A DNA stretch of 64,000 nucleotides from Kutzneria sp. CA-103260. Lineage in GTDB: Bacteria > Actinomycetota > Actinomycetes > Mycobacteriales > Pseudonocardiaceae. A program made the position numbers and the translations under genes. Where the stretch lies: assembly GCF_018263855.1 (NCBI RefSeq), contig NZ_CP073318.1, positions 4,464,001-4,528,000 of the forward strand, given 5' to 3'. Position 1 is the stretch's first letter; each line of letters begins with the position of its first letter. The notes under the pieces are model-generated. The model ran no database searches and had not been told where the DNA came from. It saw only the letters and a list, made by a program, of their open reading frames with translations. Below, piece after piece: positions 1 to 8,190 of the stretch.

Positions 1-1544
1 CCCTGACCCGGTACACCCGGTTCACACACGCCGCGGTGCTGGTGTTCCCCAACACATTCAAGGGCCTGCGGCAGGAGCTGACACGGCTCGGGCTGCAGGT
101 CGGCACGATGTTCCCGAGCGTCGTCGTCCGCCAGCGCCTGAGCACCCGCTACGGCGTGCCGCTGCCGGACCTGACCGTGGGCATCCTGCGGGCGCGGATG
201 ACCGACCGGCTGGGCAGCCCGTGCGAGCTGGAGATCTTCGCCATGGTCACGCCGCCAGAGCTGGCCCACATCGCCGCCGACGAACGCCGGCACGGCCGGG
301 AGAACCACTTCGCGCTGGCCGTCCCGCACGCGGACCCGGTGCTGCTCGCCGGCCTGCGCACCGCGGTGAGCACCCGCATGCTGCCCGACGGCGGCGGCTA
401 CAACGGCCACGAGGACAACACCGTCCTGTACTTCCGCGACGCCCACCACCCGGCCCCGGCCTACCGCCGCCTGGAGCTGATCAGCGCCGGCCGCTACCCC
501 GCGCTGCTGGCCACCCACCAGCGGGAATCCGCCGCCGGCACCCGACTGCTGCGCCTGATGACCGGCGCGTGGGCGACGCAGGCCATCACCACCGCCGTCG
601 AGCTGAACCTGCCCGACCACCTGGTGACGATCTCCGACCTGCCGGGCCTGGCCGCCGCGACCGACGCCGACCAGGACAGCCTCGGCCGCCTGCTGCGCTA
701 CCTGACCACCCTCGGTCTGGTCCGCGCGTCCGAGGACGGCCACGCGCTCACCGACCTGGGCACGTTGCTGCGGTCCGACGTGGACGGCTCGCTGCGGCCG
801 CTGGCGCTGATGTACGGCGGCCCGTTCTACGAGTCGTTCGCCGCGCTCACCGACGCCGTGCGCACCGGCGAGGAGTCCTACGCCAAGGTCTTCGGCCAGC
901 ACCACTTCACCCACATGGCCGCCGATCCCGAGCTGGCGGAGATGTTCCACCAGTCCATGGCGGCCAGCAACGCCGTGTTCGCCGACCTCGTGCGCGTGGT
1001 CGACTTCACCGACATGCAGATCGTGGTCGACGTCGCCGGCGGCAACGGTGCACTCCTGTCACGAGTGCTCGGCGCCAACCCGAATGTGCGCGGCGTGCTG
1101 CTGGAGCGCCCGCACGCCCTCGCCGCCGCCGAATCGACCCTCGCGCCGGTGGCCGACCGCTGCTCGCTCGTCCCAGGCGACTTCACCGAGTGCATACCCG
1201 CCACCGGCGATGCCTACCTGCTGTCGCGCATCCTGCACGACTGGGACGACACGCAGTGCCAAGGCATCCTGCGCAACCTCGCGGCGGCCATGCCCGACCA
1301 CGCCGAGCTGATGGTGATCGAGCGGCTGCTGCCGGCCGACGCCGACACCGACTCCCTCGCGGTGCCGTGGGACATCCACATGCTGTGCAATGTCGGCGGC
1401 CGCGAGCGCACCGAGTCGCACTACCGCGAGCTGCTGGCGGCGGCCGGCTTCGAGCTCACGACGACGGTCCCGCTGGCGCTGGACACGTACGTGCTGCGCG
1501 CCCGAAAGGCCGTCACCGGTAGGGAGTTCACCGGTAGGGAGTGA
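1..1544 (+). CDS. O-methyltransferase (family 2) with extra N-terminal domain; 5' end outside window
   Basis: Predicted SAM-dependent methyltransferase, probably acting on a small-molecule hydroxyl. The frame is open to the left edge (from base 3), so the GTG at 36 need not be the true start and the gene is 5'-partial. Counting from base 36, residues 1-160 are a domain I do not recognise. Residues about 165-245 look like the winged-helix dimerisation part of plant-type O-methyltransferases. The catalytic domain follows, with the SAM motif DVAGGNGAL near residue 331 and LHDWDD near 399, whose His is the usual catalytic base in the family. Two copies of GREFT/GRE at the very C-terminus come from a tandem 15-bp duplication. 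It converges on and overlaps the next gene by 17 bp. A SARP regulator nearby suggests secondary metabolism (inference). Confidence 0.85.
   Translation, partial: LTRYTRFTHAAVLVFPNTFKGLRQELTRLGLQVGTMFPSVVVRQRLSTRYGVPLPDLTVGILRARMTDRLGSPCELEIFAMVTPPELAHIAADERRHGRENHFALAVPHADPVLLAGLRTAVSTRMLPDGGGYNGHEDNTVLYFRDAHHPAPAYRRLELISAGRYPALLATHQRESAAGTRLLRLMTGAWATQAITTAVELNLPDHLVTISDLPGLAAATDADQDSLGRLLRYLTTLGLVRASEDGHALTDLGTLLRSDVDGSLRPLALMYGGPFYESFAALTDAVRTGEESYAKVFGQHHFTHMAADPELAEMFHQSMAASNAVFADLVRVVDFTDMQIVVDVAGGNGALLSRVLGANPNVRGVLLERPHALAAAESTLAPVADRCSLVPGDFTECIPATGDAYLLSRILHDWDDTQCQGILRNLAAAMPDHAELMVIERLLPADADTDSLAVPWDIHMLCNVGGRERTESHYRELLAAAGFELTTTVPLALDTYVLRARKAVTGREFTGRE
1518..1544 (+). repeat. 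Tandem 15-bp direct repeat at the 3' end of the methyltransferase gene
   Basis: The unit GGTAGGGAGTTCACC is followed by a second, partial copy GGTAGGGAGT that runs into the TGA stop. It adds GREFTGRE to the protein and forms the overlap with the convergent neighbour. Confidence 0.7.
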
Positions 1545-2211
1545 GGAAGCGTCGGGACAGCGCCCGCAGGCGACCGATCTCGTCGGACAGGTCGCTCGAC
1601 CAGACCGGCCCGGGCCGTTCCACCACCACCGGCACGGCCCGGCCGGCGGCGTCGAAGCAGGCCTGCACGAGGTCCTGGAGATGCGGGTCGTCGTCCACGG
1701 CGCCGACGGCGACCTGCGTCAGGCGGTCGGCGTGGGCGGCGGCCAACGTCCTGAGCCGCGTGAACCCGCCGGACACGAAGGCCAGCGAGGCGTCCAGGCA
1801 GAACGAGGTCTCCGGGTGCGCGTCCAGCGCCTTGTCCACGAGATCCGGGTCAGCGGTGTTGCGCAGCTGTACGAGCCGGCTCAGCGGGGCGTCGCCCAGC
1901 GGCAGGTCGGCGGCGACGGTCACCGGCACGGCCAGGCGCAGCAGCGGCTCGACCGCGCAGCGGGCGCGCAGCGAAGCCCGCAGCCCGTGCACCCGCAGCT
2001 GCTCACAGGCATGGACCAGGGCGTCGGTGCGCACCGTCTCACCGCACACGATCTCCACGGCGTTGCCGCCGTGGGCCTGGCAGGCCAGCGCCGCCACCGT
2101 GAACTCGGACGGCGAGAAGCAGGCCGTGGAGAAGCCGACCACGTCCCCGAGCGTCGTACGGGCGGTCACAAATGCATGCCCGTCCGGCCGCCACGCGCCG
2201 GAGTCGTCCAC
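1528..2211 (-). CDS. Hypothetical protein, possibly a xylose-isomerase-like TIM barrel
   Basis: About 227 residues. The opening GFSTACFSPSEF, followed by an Ala-rich helix and NAVEI, is the way sugar-phosphate isomerase/epimerase (AP endonuclease 2 type) TIM barrels often begin. Later FCLDASLAFVSGG and QVAVGAVDDDPH could be barrel strands. I do not see the full set of metal ligands, so function is unassigned. I chose the GTG at 2211 because a GGAGGTG motif lies about 11 bases upstream; a longer GTG start at 2256 and a shorter one at 2169 are possible. It converges on the methyltransferase and is divergent from the SARP gene. Confidence 0.6.
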   Translation of the reverse strand: MDDSGAWRPDGHAFVTARTTLGDVVGFSTACFSPSEFTVAALACQAHGGNAVEIVCGETVRTDALVHACEQLRVHGLRASLRARCAVEPLLRLAVPVTVAADLPLGDAPLSRLVQLRNTADPDLVDKALDAHPETSFCLDASLAFVSGGFTRLRTLAAAHADRLTQVAVGAVDDDPHLQDLVQACFDAAGRAVPVVVERPGPVWSSDLSDEIGRLRALSRRFLTPYR

Positions 2212-2380
2212 CCCGCCGCCCACCTCCACGCACAATCCACATCCACCCACCAGCACAGGGTCGAGGACCGATCTTCAAACGTTCTCAACACCGTCTCCAG
2301 AGCGGTTGTGGCACGTGCGGTGCCCGATACGTGACACTGTGCGGTGATCGTGACCAGGCGAGCCGGCGGAGTGATTCCTG

Positions 2381-5300
2381 ATGACGAGTCAACCGACACC
2401 CGAGCTGCGGGCCAAGCTGCTCGGGCCGGTGCGGCTGTGGGCCGGGACCAGGGAAGTCACCCTCGGGTCGCCGCTGCCCCGGGCGGTCATCGCGATGCTG
2501 GCCATGCGCACGTCGACGGTCGTCTCGCGGGAGGAGCTGATCGACGGCGTGTGGGGCGAGAACCCGCCGGCGACCGTCGAGGGCAGTCTCTACACCTACA
2601 TCTCGTCGCTGCGGAAGGCGCTGGAGCCCGACCGCGGGCGGCGCGACGCGTCGGGGCTGCTGGCCTCGGAGGGCGCCGGCTACCGCCTGCTGCTGACGCC
2701 GGACAACCTGGACGTGGTGCGGTTCGACCGCCTCCGGCAGCGCTCGGAGCAGCAGCTCGCGGCCGGTGATGCGGTTGCGGCGCAGCGCTCCGTGGACGAG
2801 GCGCTGGCGCTGTGGCAGGGCGAGGCGCTGTCGGGCGTGACCGGACCATATGCGCTCGCGCAACGCAGCCGGCTCGCCGAGCTGCGGGTCGTCGCGCGTG
2901 AGCTGCGATCGGAGGCGTCGCTGGCCAACGGCCAGCACACGACCGCGGTGGCCGACATCTCGGCGCTGGTGCACGAGTACCCGATCCGGGAGCGGCCGCG
3001 CGCGCTGCTGATGCTGGCGCTGTACCGCTGCGGGCGGCAGGCCGAGGCGCTGACGGCGTTCCGCGACGCCAGACAGGTGCTGATCGACGAGCTGGGCGTG
3101 GAACCGGGGCGGCAGCTACAGGAGCTGCACGAACGCATCCTCGCCAACGACCCGTCGCTCCAACTGGACCTCGGCCCGGCGGTCTCGGTGCGCGTGCCGA
3201 CGCCCACCACTCCTCCCCCGACACTGTCTTTGGTGGGCCGCGACGCCCAGATGGACACGCTGCGCGCCGCCGTCACGGAGGTCAGCGCCGGCCGCGGCCA
3301 GGCGGTGTGGATCGAAGGCGAGATGGGCATCGGCAAGTCCGCTCTGCTCGCCGCGGGTCTCGCGCACGCCGAGTGGGCCGGCTGCAAGGTGCTGCACGCC
3401 GTCGCCGACACGCTGGGGCAGCGTTTTCCGCTGCGCGCCATGCTCGACTGCCTGGACGTGACGCCGCAGTCCACGGACCCGCGCCGCGTGGCGCTGGCCC
3501 ACGCGCTGCGGGAGGGCGAGGCCAGCCAGTCCATCGTCGGCGGCGGCAACAGCATCTTCAGCACCATCGACCGGCTGGTGGCGCTGGTCGAGGAGCTGTG
3601 TGCGGAGGGCCCGCTCGCGGTCGGCCTCGACGACGTGCAGTGGGCCGACGAGTCCAGCCTGGAGGTGTGGCACCGGCTGTGCCAGCTCACCGCCAAGCTG
3701 CCGCTGCTGCTGGTCGGCGTGACGCGCCCGGCGCACCAGCGCCCCGAGGTGGAGCAGCTGCGCCGCGACACCGAGATCCTCGGCGGCGTGGTGCTGCGGC
3801 TGACCCCGCTGGACGTGGACGCAGTGGCCGGCATGGTCGGCAAGCTGATTGGCGCCCCGCCCGGGCCGCGGCTGCGGGAGATCGCCCGGCGGGCCGGCGG
3901 CAATCCGCTGTACGTGCGGGAGATGGCCGACGCCCTGATGCGGGAACGGGTCGTGCGAGTCGAGGCGGACACCGCGGAGGTGCCGCCGGAGGCGTTCGAG
4001 CGGGTGCCGGTGTCGCTGGTGTCGGCGGTGACCGGACGGCTCGGCTTCCTGTCGGAGGCGACACGTGAGGTGCTGCGCTGGGCGGCGCTGCTCGGCGGCG
4101 AGTTCGGCGTGGTCGACCTGTCGGTGGTGGTCGGCAAGCCGGTGTCGGCGCTGGTGCAGCCGTTCGAGGAGGCCATCGCCGCCGGCGTGCTGCGTGATGC
4201 CGGCCTGCGGCTGGCGTTCCGGCACCCGCTGATCAGGCAGTCCCTGTACGAGGGCACGCCGTCGGCGCTGCGCGTGGCCCTGCACTACCAGGCGGCGCAG
4301 GCGCTCGCGGACGCCGGCGTGCCCGAGGAGCACGTCGCCGAGCAGTTGCTGGCGGCCGAGGCGGGCATGGGGCCGTGGGCGGCGAAGTGGCTGACGCAGG
4401 CTGCCCCGGTGCTGCACCACCGTGCGCCGTTGGTCGTGGTGGAACTGCTCCAGCGCGTGCTGGAGTCCGTGCACCTCGACGAGGCGCGCCGCGCGCCGCT
4501 GATGGCGCACCTGGCGAACGTGTTGTTCCGGCTCGGTCGTGACGCCGACGCCGAGAACTGGGGCCGCAAGGCGCTGTCACACCTCAAGGACGCGGACCTG
4601 GCGGCGGAGATCCGCTGGGTGCTCGCTTACGTGCCCTATCGGATGTCGCAGCCCGCGCGGGCGCTGGCGATGCTGGAGGAGGCGCTGGCGGACTCGGCGC
4701 TGCCGCAGCTGTGGCGGGCCCGGCTGATGTCGCTGCTGGCGCTGGTGCAGCGGGCCGGCGTCGGCGAGATGGAGGTCGCCCAGGTGACGGCGCAGCGGGC
4801 AGTGGATCTGGGCGAGGAGGTCGGCGACGCCTTCACCGTGGGGCAGTCGCTGGAGGTGCTGTGGCAGGTGGAGGCGGTGCGGCGCGACTACGCCCGCGGC
4901 GTCGAGTTCCTGAACCGCGCCATGGACATCGTCGGCACCGACATCAGCCTCACCGACCTGCGGCTGGTGCTGCTGGACAACCGTATGTTCACGCTCCAGT
5001 GCCTGGACCGCCTCGACGAGGCCGGCGAGGACCTGCGGATGGCGTTCGAGCTGGCGGGCCACAGCACGCCGCTGGCCGGGCTGCACGTGGCCGGCGCGGT
5101 GCACCGGTACTGGCTGGGGCAGTGGGACGAGGCGCAGCGGGACCTGGCCGCCGCGCTCGGCGACTCCCCCGACTTCACCGGCTACGGCCTGCGTGAGGGC
5201 GGTCCGGTGCTGCTGCTGCACGGCGCCGGGGCGTTGATCGCCGCGCACCGGGACGACGTCGTACGCCTGGACCAGCATCTCGACGCCGGGCTGAACCTGC

Positions 5301-5836
5301 CCGTGGTCAGCGAGGCCGACCGGGAGAACTGCGACTTCCTGGTGGCGGCCAAGGCGATGGCCGCCGCCCGCGCCGGGCGGCTGTCCGACGCCATCGCCGA
5401 GCTGGGGATCATCCTCGACCCCAAGTACGAGGGCATGATGCTGCGGCACCAGTGGCTGCCCGAGCTGGTGCGCATGGCCATCGACAACGGCGACGTGGCC
5501 ACCGCGCGGGACGCCGTCGCCGCCTGCGAGGCCGAGGCCCACCGTGAGACCACCGCCGCCCGCGCCGACGCCGCCGCCGCGCGCTGCCGGGCCGTCATCG
5601 ACCGCGACGCCGAGGCCCTGGTGCCGGTGGCTACGCACTACCGCGCCGTGGGCCGGGTGTTCGAGCTGGCGCAGACGTTGGAGGAACGGGCGATCCTGCT
5701 CGCTGATGCTGGTCACCGGGACGAGGCCGAGGGCGTGCTGGGGCAATGCCTTGACCTGTACCGGGGATTCGGGGCGGCCTGGGACATCCGTCGGGCTGAG
5801 GCCGCCGTGCGGGCAGCGCCGCGCCATGGTGCGTGA
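2381..5836 (+). CDS. SARP-LAL hybrid transcriptional regulator (BTAD, AAA ATPase, TPR)
   Basis: A 1151-residue pathway regulator. Residues about 8-95 form the OmpR-like winged-helix DNA-binding domain and about 100-250 the bacterial transcriptional activation domain typical of SARPs (ELGVEPGRQLQELHERIL at its end). A linker and FVGR-type box (LVGRDAQ) lead into an ATPase with Walker A GEMGIGKS near residue 315 and Walker B LAVGLDDVQWADES. The rest is helical, TPR-like repeat. This is the layout of PimR-like SARP-LAL proteins. No C-terminal LuxR helix-turn-helix is present: the protein stops about where LAL proteins usually continue into it. ATG with GGAG 9 bases upstream. Members normally activate antibiotic clusters; the target here is not visible. 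Confidence 0.92.
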   Translation: MTSQPTPELRAKLLGPVRLWAGTREVTLGSPLPRAVIAMLAMRTSTVVSREELIDGVWGENPPATVEGSLYTYISSLRKALEPDRGRRDASGLLASEGAGYRLLLTPDNLDVVRFDRLRQRSEQQLAAGDAVAAQRSVDEALALWQGEALSGVTGPYALAQRSRLAELRVVARELRSEASLANGQHTTAVADISALVHEYPIRERPRALLMLALYRCGRQAEALTAFRDARQVLIDELGVEPGRQLQELHERILANDPSLQLDLGPAVSVRVPTPTTPPPTLSLVGRDAQMDTLRAAVTEVSAGRGQAVWIEGEMGIGKSALLAAGLAHAEWAGCKVLHAVADTLGQRFPLRAMLDCLDVTPQSTDPRRVALAHALREGEASQSIVGGGNSIFSTIDRLVALVEELCAEGPLAVGLDDVQWADESSLEVWHRLCQLTAKLPLLLVGVTRPAHQRPEVEQLRRDTEILGGVVLRLTPLDVDAVAGMVGKLIGAPPGPRLREIARRAGGNPLYVREMADALMRERVVRVEADTAEVPPEAFERVPVSLVSAVTGRLGFLSEATREVLRWAALLGGEFGVVDLSVVVGKPVSALVQPFEEAIAAGVLRDAGLRLAFRHPLIRQSLYEGTPSALRVALHYQAAQALADAGVPEEHVAEQLLAAEAGMGPWAAKWLTQAAPVLHHRAPLVVVELLQRVLESVHLDEARRAPLMAHLANVLFRLGRDADAENWGRKALSHLKDADLAAEIRWVLAYVPYRMSQPARALAMLEEALADSALPQLWRARLMSLLALVQRAGVGEMEVAQVTAQRAVDLGEEVGDAFTVGQSLEVLWQVEAVRRDYARGVEFLNRAMDIVGTDISLTDLRLVLLDNRMFTLQCLDRLDEAGEDLRMAFELAGHSTPLAGLHVAGAVHRYWLGQWDEAQRDLAAALGDSPDFTGYGLREGGPVLLLHGAGALIAAHRDDVVRLDQHLDAGLNLPVVSEADRENCDFLVAAKAMAAARAGRLSDAIAELGIILDPKYEGMMLRHQWLPELVRMAIDNGDVATARDAVAACEAEAHRETTAARADAAAARCRAVIDRDAEALVPVATHYRAVGRVFELAQTLEERAILLADAGHRDEAEGVLGQCLDLYRGFGAAWDIRRAEAAVRAAPRHGA

Positions 5837-5873
5837 CCCGTACGGCAACGTCTTCCAGATCGCTACCGCCTGA
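5825..5873 (+). pseudogene. Remnant of a VOC/glyoxalase-family C-terminus
   Basis: In the frame +1 to the end of the SARP gene the sequence reads MVRDPYGNVFQIATA and stops. RDPxGNxFxIA is the characteristic last strand of vicinal-oxygen-chelate (glyoxalase/bleomycin-resistance) proteins. Nothing upstream in this frame resembles the rest of the fold. It overlaps both the SARP 3' end and the 3' end of the small minus-strand gene. I read it as a scar of a deletion or fusion; chance resemblance of a 15-residue string cannot be excluded. Confidence 0.45.
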
Positions 5874-6015
5874 ACAGCCGGCGCAGTCTCGCCACCAGGC
5901 CGGCCGGCGCGTCGGAGTCACGGAAACGCGGGCAGTCGCACAGCGCGCAGTCGCTGCCGGGCCGGTAGTGCTCGTGCGCGGCCCGCGCATGACCGCATTC
6001 GCACGTGGTTGCCAC
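5863..6015 (-). CDS. 50-residue Cys/His-rich protein, possible zinc-binding
   Basis: Too short for most gene callers, but strongly protein-like. From a GTG at 6015 it begins MATTCECGHARAAHEHY, continues to CALCDCPRF and ends in an Arg-rich tail LVARLRRLFRR. Four to five Cys in CxC/CxxCxC spacing plus two His would suit a small zinc ribbon, and the basic C-terminus could contact nucleic acid or membrane. No in-frame ATG exists; GTG follows GTC GTC. It is convergent with the SARP gene and ends just past it. Function unknown. Confidence 0.6.
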   Translation of the reverse strand: MATTCECGHARAAHEHYRPGSDCALCDCPRFRDSDAPAGLVARLRRLFRR

Positions 6016-6441
6016 GACGACAGAGCATAGTCACACCAGGGCGGCGACCATCCGGCCCATCAGCGCCAGGAACAATGATTCGCTCGCAAGCTCGCTCATG
6101 CGCGGCACCTCGCCAGCGCTCGGCGTCCGCGTTCGCGAACGCTCTGCGCTGAATAATTCGCTCGCAAGCTCGCTCACTGCGGCACCTTTCGCGTCGACCG
6201 GGCGATGAGCGCCGTCAACGCGCCGGTGTCCCGTTTGCGCAGGCAGAGCCTTTTCGCCTTGGCCGGCCACTACGCCCAGCGACCGTGAACCCGGGCGAGC
6301 CGATTGACCGCGGCTCGTCGCGGGGCGAACGGGTAGCACTCCCGGTCCGGCCGCCCACCACGAGACGCGCGTTACTCACCTTGCTGACAATGGCCGAGCC
6401 GGCGACGCGCACACGCACGCGCCGCCGACGGCCCGGTACAT
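6016..6441. other. Gene-poor gap with direct repeats
   Basis: The left half holds two copies of a 36-bp direct repeat (separate entry) and between them the palindrome GTTCGCGAAC. On the minus strand the repeats read as SELASE peptides ending at 6031. The right half (about 6190-6441) shows no convincing gene, terminator or promoter. Confidence 0.5.
6074..6187 (-). repeat. Pair of 36-bp direct repeats encoding short SELASE peptides
   Basis: Copies at 6074-6110 and 6152-6187 share TTCGCTCGCAAGCTCGCTCA plus flanking GCGGCACCT. On the minus strand each copy carries AGGTG or GAGGTG, then ATG or GTG, then codons for SELASE. The inner copy gives a 22-residue frame (MSELASESLFLALMG... to a TGA at 6031-6033); the outer GTG is in phase and adds 26 residues. 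The core AGCGAGCTTGCGAGCG is itself nearly palindromic. It could be an intergenic repeat family or a tiny translated peptide. Confidence 0.55.
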
Positions 6442-7428
6442 CTAGGCCAGCAGCTTCTCGATCAGCGCCAGCTCCTCGTCGCTGAAGTCGAGGTTGGCGG
6501 TGGCGCCGATGCTGTCCTCGATCTGGCGGACGCTGCTCGCGCCGACCAGCGCCGAGGTGACGCGGCCGCCGCGCAGCACCCACGCGATGGCCATCTGGGC
6601 CAGCGTCTGGCCGCGCCCCTGCGCCACCTCGTTCAACGCCCGCACCCGGTCCAGTTGCGCCGCAACGCCTTCGCTGGTGAGGAACGGGCTGTCGCTGGCC
6701 GCCCGCGAGCCCTCGGGGATGCCGTTCAGGTAGCGGCCGGTCAGCAGACCCTGGGCCAGCGGGGAGAAAGCGATCGAGCCGGCGCCGACCTCGTCGAGCA
6801 CGTCCAGCAGCCCGCCCTCGACCCAGCGGTTCACCATCGAGTACGACGGCTGGTGGATCAGCAGCGGCGTGCCCAGGCTCCCGAGCACCGCGGCCGCCTC
6901 ACGGGTCTGCTCGGCCGAGTAGTTGGACACCCCGACGTAGAGCGCCTTTCCTTGCTGCACAATGGAGTGCAGCGCGCCCATGGTCTCCTCGACCGGCGTC
7001 TCCGGGTCCGGCCGGTGGTGGTAGAACACGTCCACGTAGTCCAGGCCCATGCGGCGCAGGCTGGCGTCCAAACTGGACACCAGGTACTTGCGGGAGCCCC
7101 ACTCGCCGTAGGGGCCGTCCCACATCAGGTAACCGGCCTTTGTGGACACCAGGATCTCGTCCCGGTAGGGCTTGAGGTCCTCGGCGAACAGGCGGCCGAA
7201 GTTCTGCTCGGCCGAGCCGGGCGGCGGGCCGTAGTTGTTGGCCAGGTCGAAGTGCGTGACGCCGAGGTCGAAAGCCCGGCGCAGGACCGCCCGCTGGGTG
7301 TCGATCCGGTTCACGTCACCGAAGTTGTGCCACAGGCCCAGGGAGATGGCCGGCAGTTTCAGCCCGCTGCGACCGGCGCGGCGGTAGGGCATGGCGGCAT
7401 AGCGCGCGCCATCGGCGACGTACGGCAT
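6442..7428 (-). CDS. Aldo/keto reductase, YghZ/GAP-reductase-like
   Basis: 328-residue NADPH-dependent oxidoreductase of the AKR superfamily, close in pattern to E. coli YghZ (L-glyceraldehyde-3-phosphate reductase) and Kv-beta-like AKRs. The tetrad is visible: Asp and Tyr in HFDLANNYG, Lys in STKAGY, His in YHHRPDP. ALVGASSVRQIEDS near the C-terminus is the usual NADP-phosphate-binding segment. It is the last of three same-strand genes (AKR, Crp-like regulator, AKR) with short gaps of 38-64 bp, so it may be co-transcribed. Substrate unknown. Confidence 0.9.
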   Translation of the reverse strand: MPYVADGARYAAMPYRRAGRSGLKLPAISLGLWHNFGDVNRIDTQRAVLRRAFDLGVTHFDLANNYGPPPGSAEQNFGRLFAEDLKPYRDEILVSTKAGYLMWDGPYGEWGSRKYLVSSLDASLRRMGLDYVDVFYHHRPDPETPVEETMGALHSIVQQGKALYVGVSNYSAEQTREAAAVLGSLGTPLLIHQPSYSMVNRWVEGGLLDVLDEVGAGSIAFSPLAQGLLTGRYLNGIPEGSRAASDSPFLTSEGVAAQLDRVRALNEVAQGRGQTLAQMAIAWVLRGGRVTSALVGASSVRQIEDSIGATANLDFSDEELALIEKLLA

Positions 7429-7466
7429 TCGGGACTCCCGTCAGCATCAGCGAACCGCCGCCGAGT

Positions 7467-8126
7467 CTAACCGCCGGGTCGCCAGCCGGGGTCGGCCAGC
7501 TTGCGCTCCAAGGCATCGGCGTCCACGATCTGGTAATAGCGCCGGTCGGTCACCAGCACGCCGTCCTGGCGCAGCAGAGCCACCGCGTGCTCCACCGACT
7601 TCGGCGACGCCGTCACCAGCTGGGCCAGCTCCGCCTGCGTGACGCCGCGCACGACAAAACCCGGCCCCGCCGGCTCCCCCAGTTCCCGGGCCAGATCCAG
7701 CAACTGCCGGGCCAGTCTCGCCGGCACGTCCATCGACGCCCGGTACTCCTGGCGTCGGTCGGCCAGCGACAGCCGCTGCCGCAACAGGTCCGTGACGAAC
7801 CTCAGCACCTCCGGATCCTCGTCCGCCAGCGCCAGAAACCTCGTCCCGTCCACATGCACCGCGTGGCCGCCGGTCCGGGCCATGATCGTCGCCGACCGCC
7901 GGGTGCCCGACAGCACGCCCATCTCGCCCAGCACCGCCCCCGGGCCGTAGAAGCCCAGTATCGAGTCCACGCCGTTCTTGCCCGGCAGCACGACCTTCAC
8001 CGAGCCCGTCTCGATCAGCAGCACCTCGTCGCTGTCCTCGCCGGCCACGCACAGCAGCTCGCCGCCCCGAAACGCCGCGAGCCGCCCGAGCGCCCGCAGC
8101 CTGGCCCGCACGGTCTCGAAGTCCAC
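7467..8126 (-). CDS. Crp/Fnr-family transcriptional regulator
   Basis: 219 residues: N-terminal cyclic-nucleotide-binding-like beta-roll (about 10-120, with GAVLGEMGVLSGTRRSATIMA at the phosphate-binding-cassette position) and a C-terminal winged helix (about 150-210, TQAELAQLVTASPKSVEHAV as the recognition helix region). The cassette has Gly-Glu and an Arg, so nucleotide binding is possible, but I cannot tell cAMP responsiveness. No Cys cluster for an FNR iron-sulphur centre. It sits between two aldo/keto reductase genes, which it may control. Confidence 0.88.
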   Translation of the reverse strand: MDFETVRARLRALGRLAAFRGGELLCVAGEDSDEVLLIETGSVKVVLPGKNGVDSILGFYGPGAVLGEMGVLSGTRRSATIMARTGGHAVHVDGTRFLALADEDPEVLRFVTDLLRQRLSLADRRQEYRASMDVPARLARQLLDLARELGEPAGPGFVVRGVTQAELAQLVTASPKSVEHAVALLRQDGVLVTDRRYYQIVDADALERKLADPGWRPGG

Positions 8127-8190
8127 ATCCCTGTGCTACCAGGTCCGACCGGTTCGGAGGAACGTTATGGCCCAGTCTTCCCCCAAGCGG

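Noticed and set aside
2257..2380. SARP-type heptamer repeats upstream of the SARP-LAL gene
   Set aside because: CACGTG and TACGTGAC occur, but no regular 11-bp-spaced heptamers were found.
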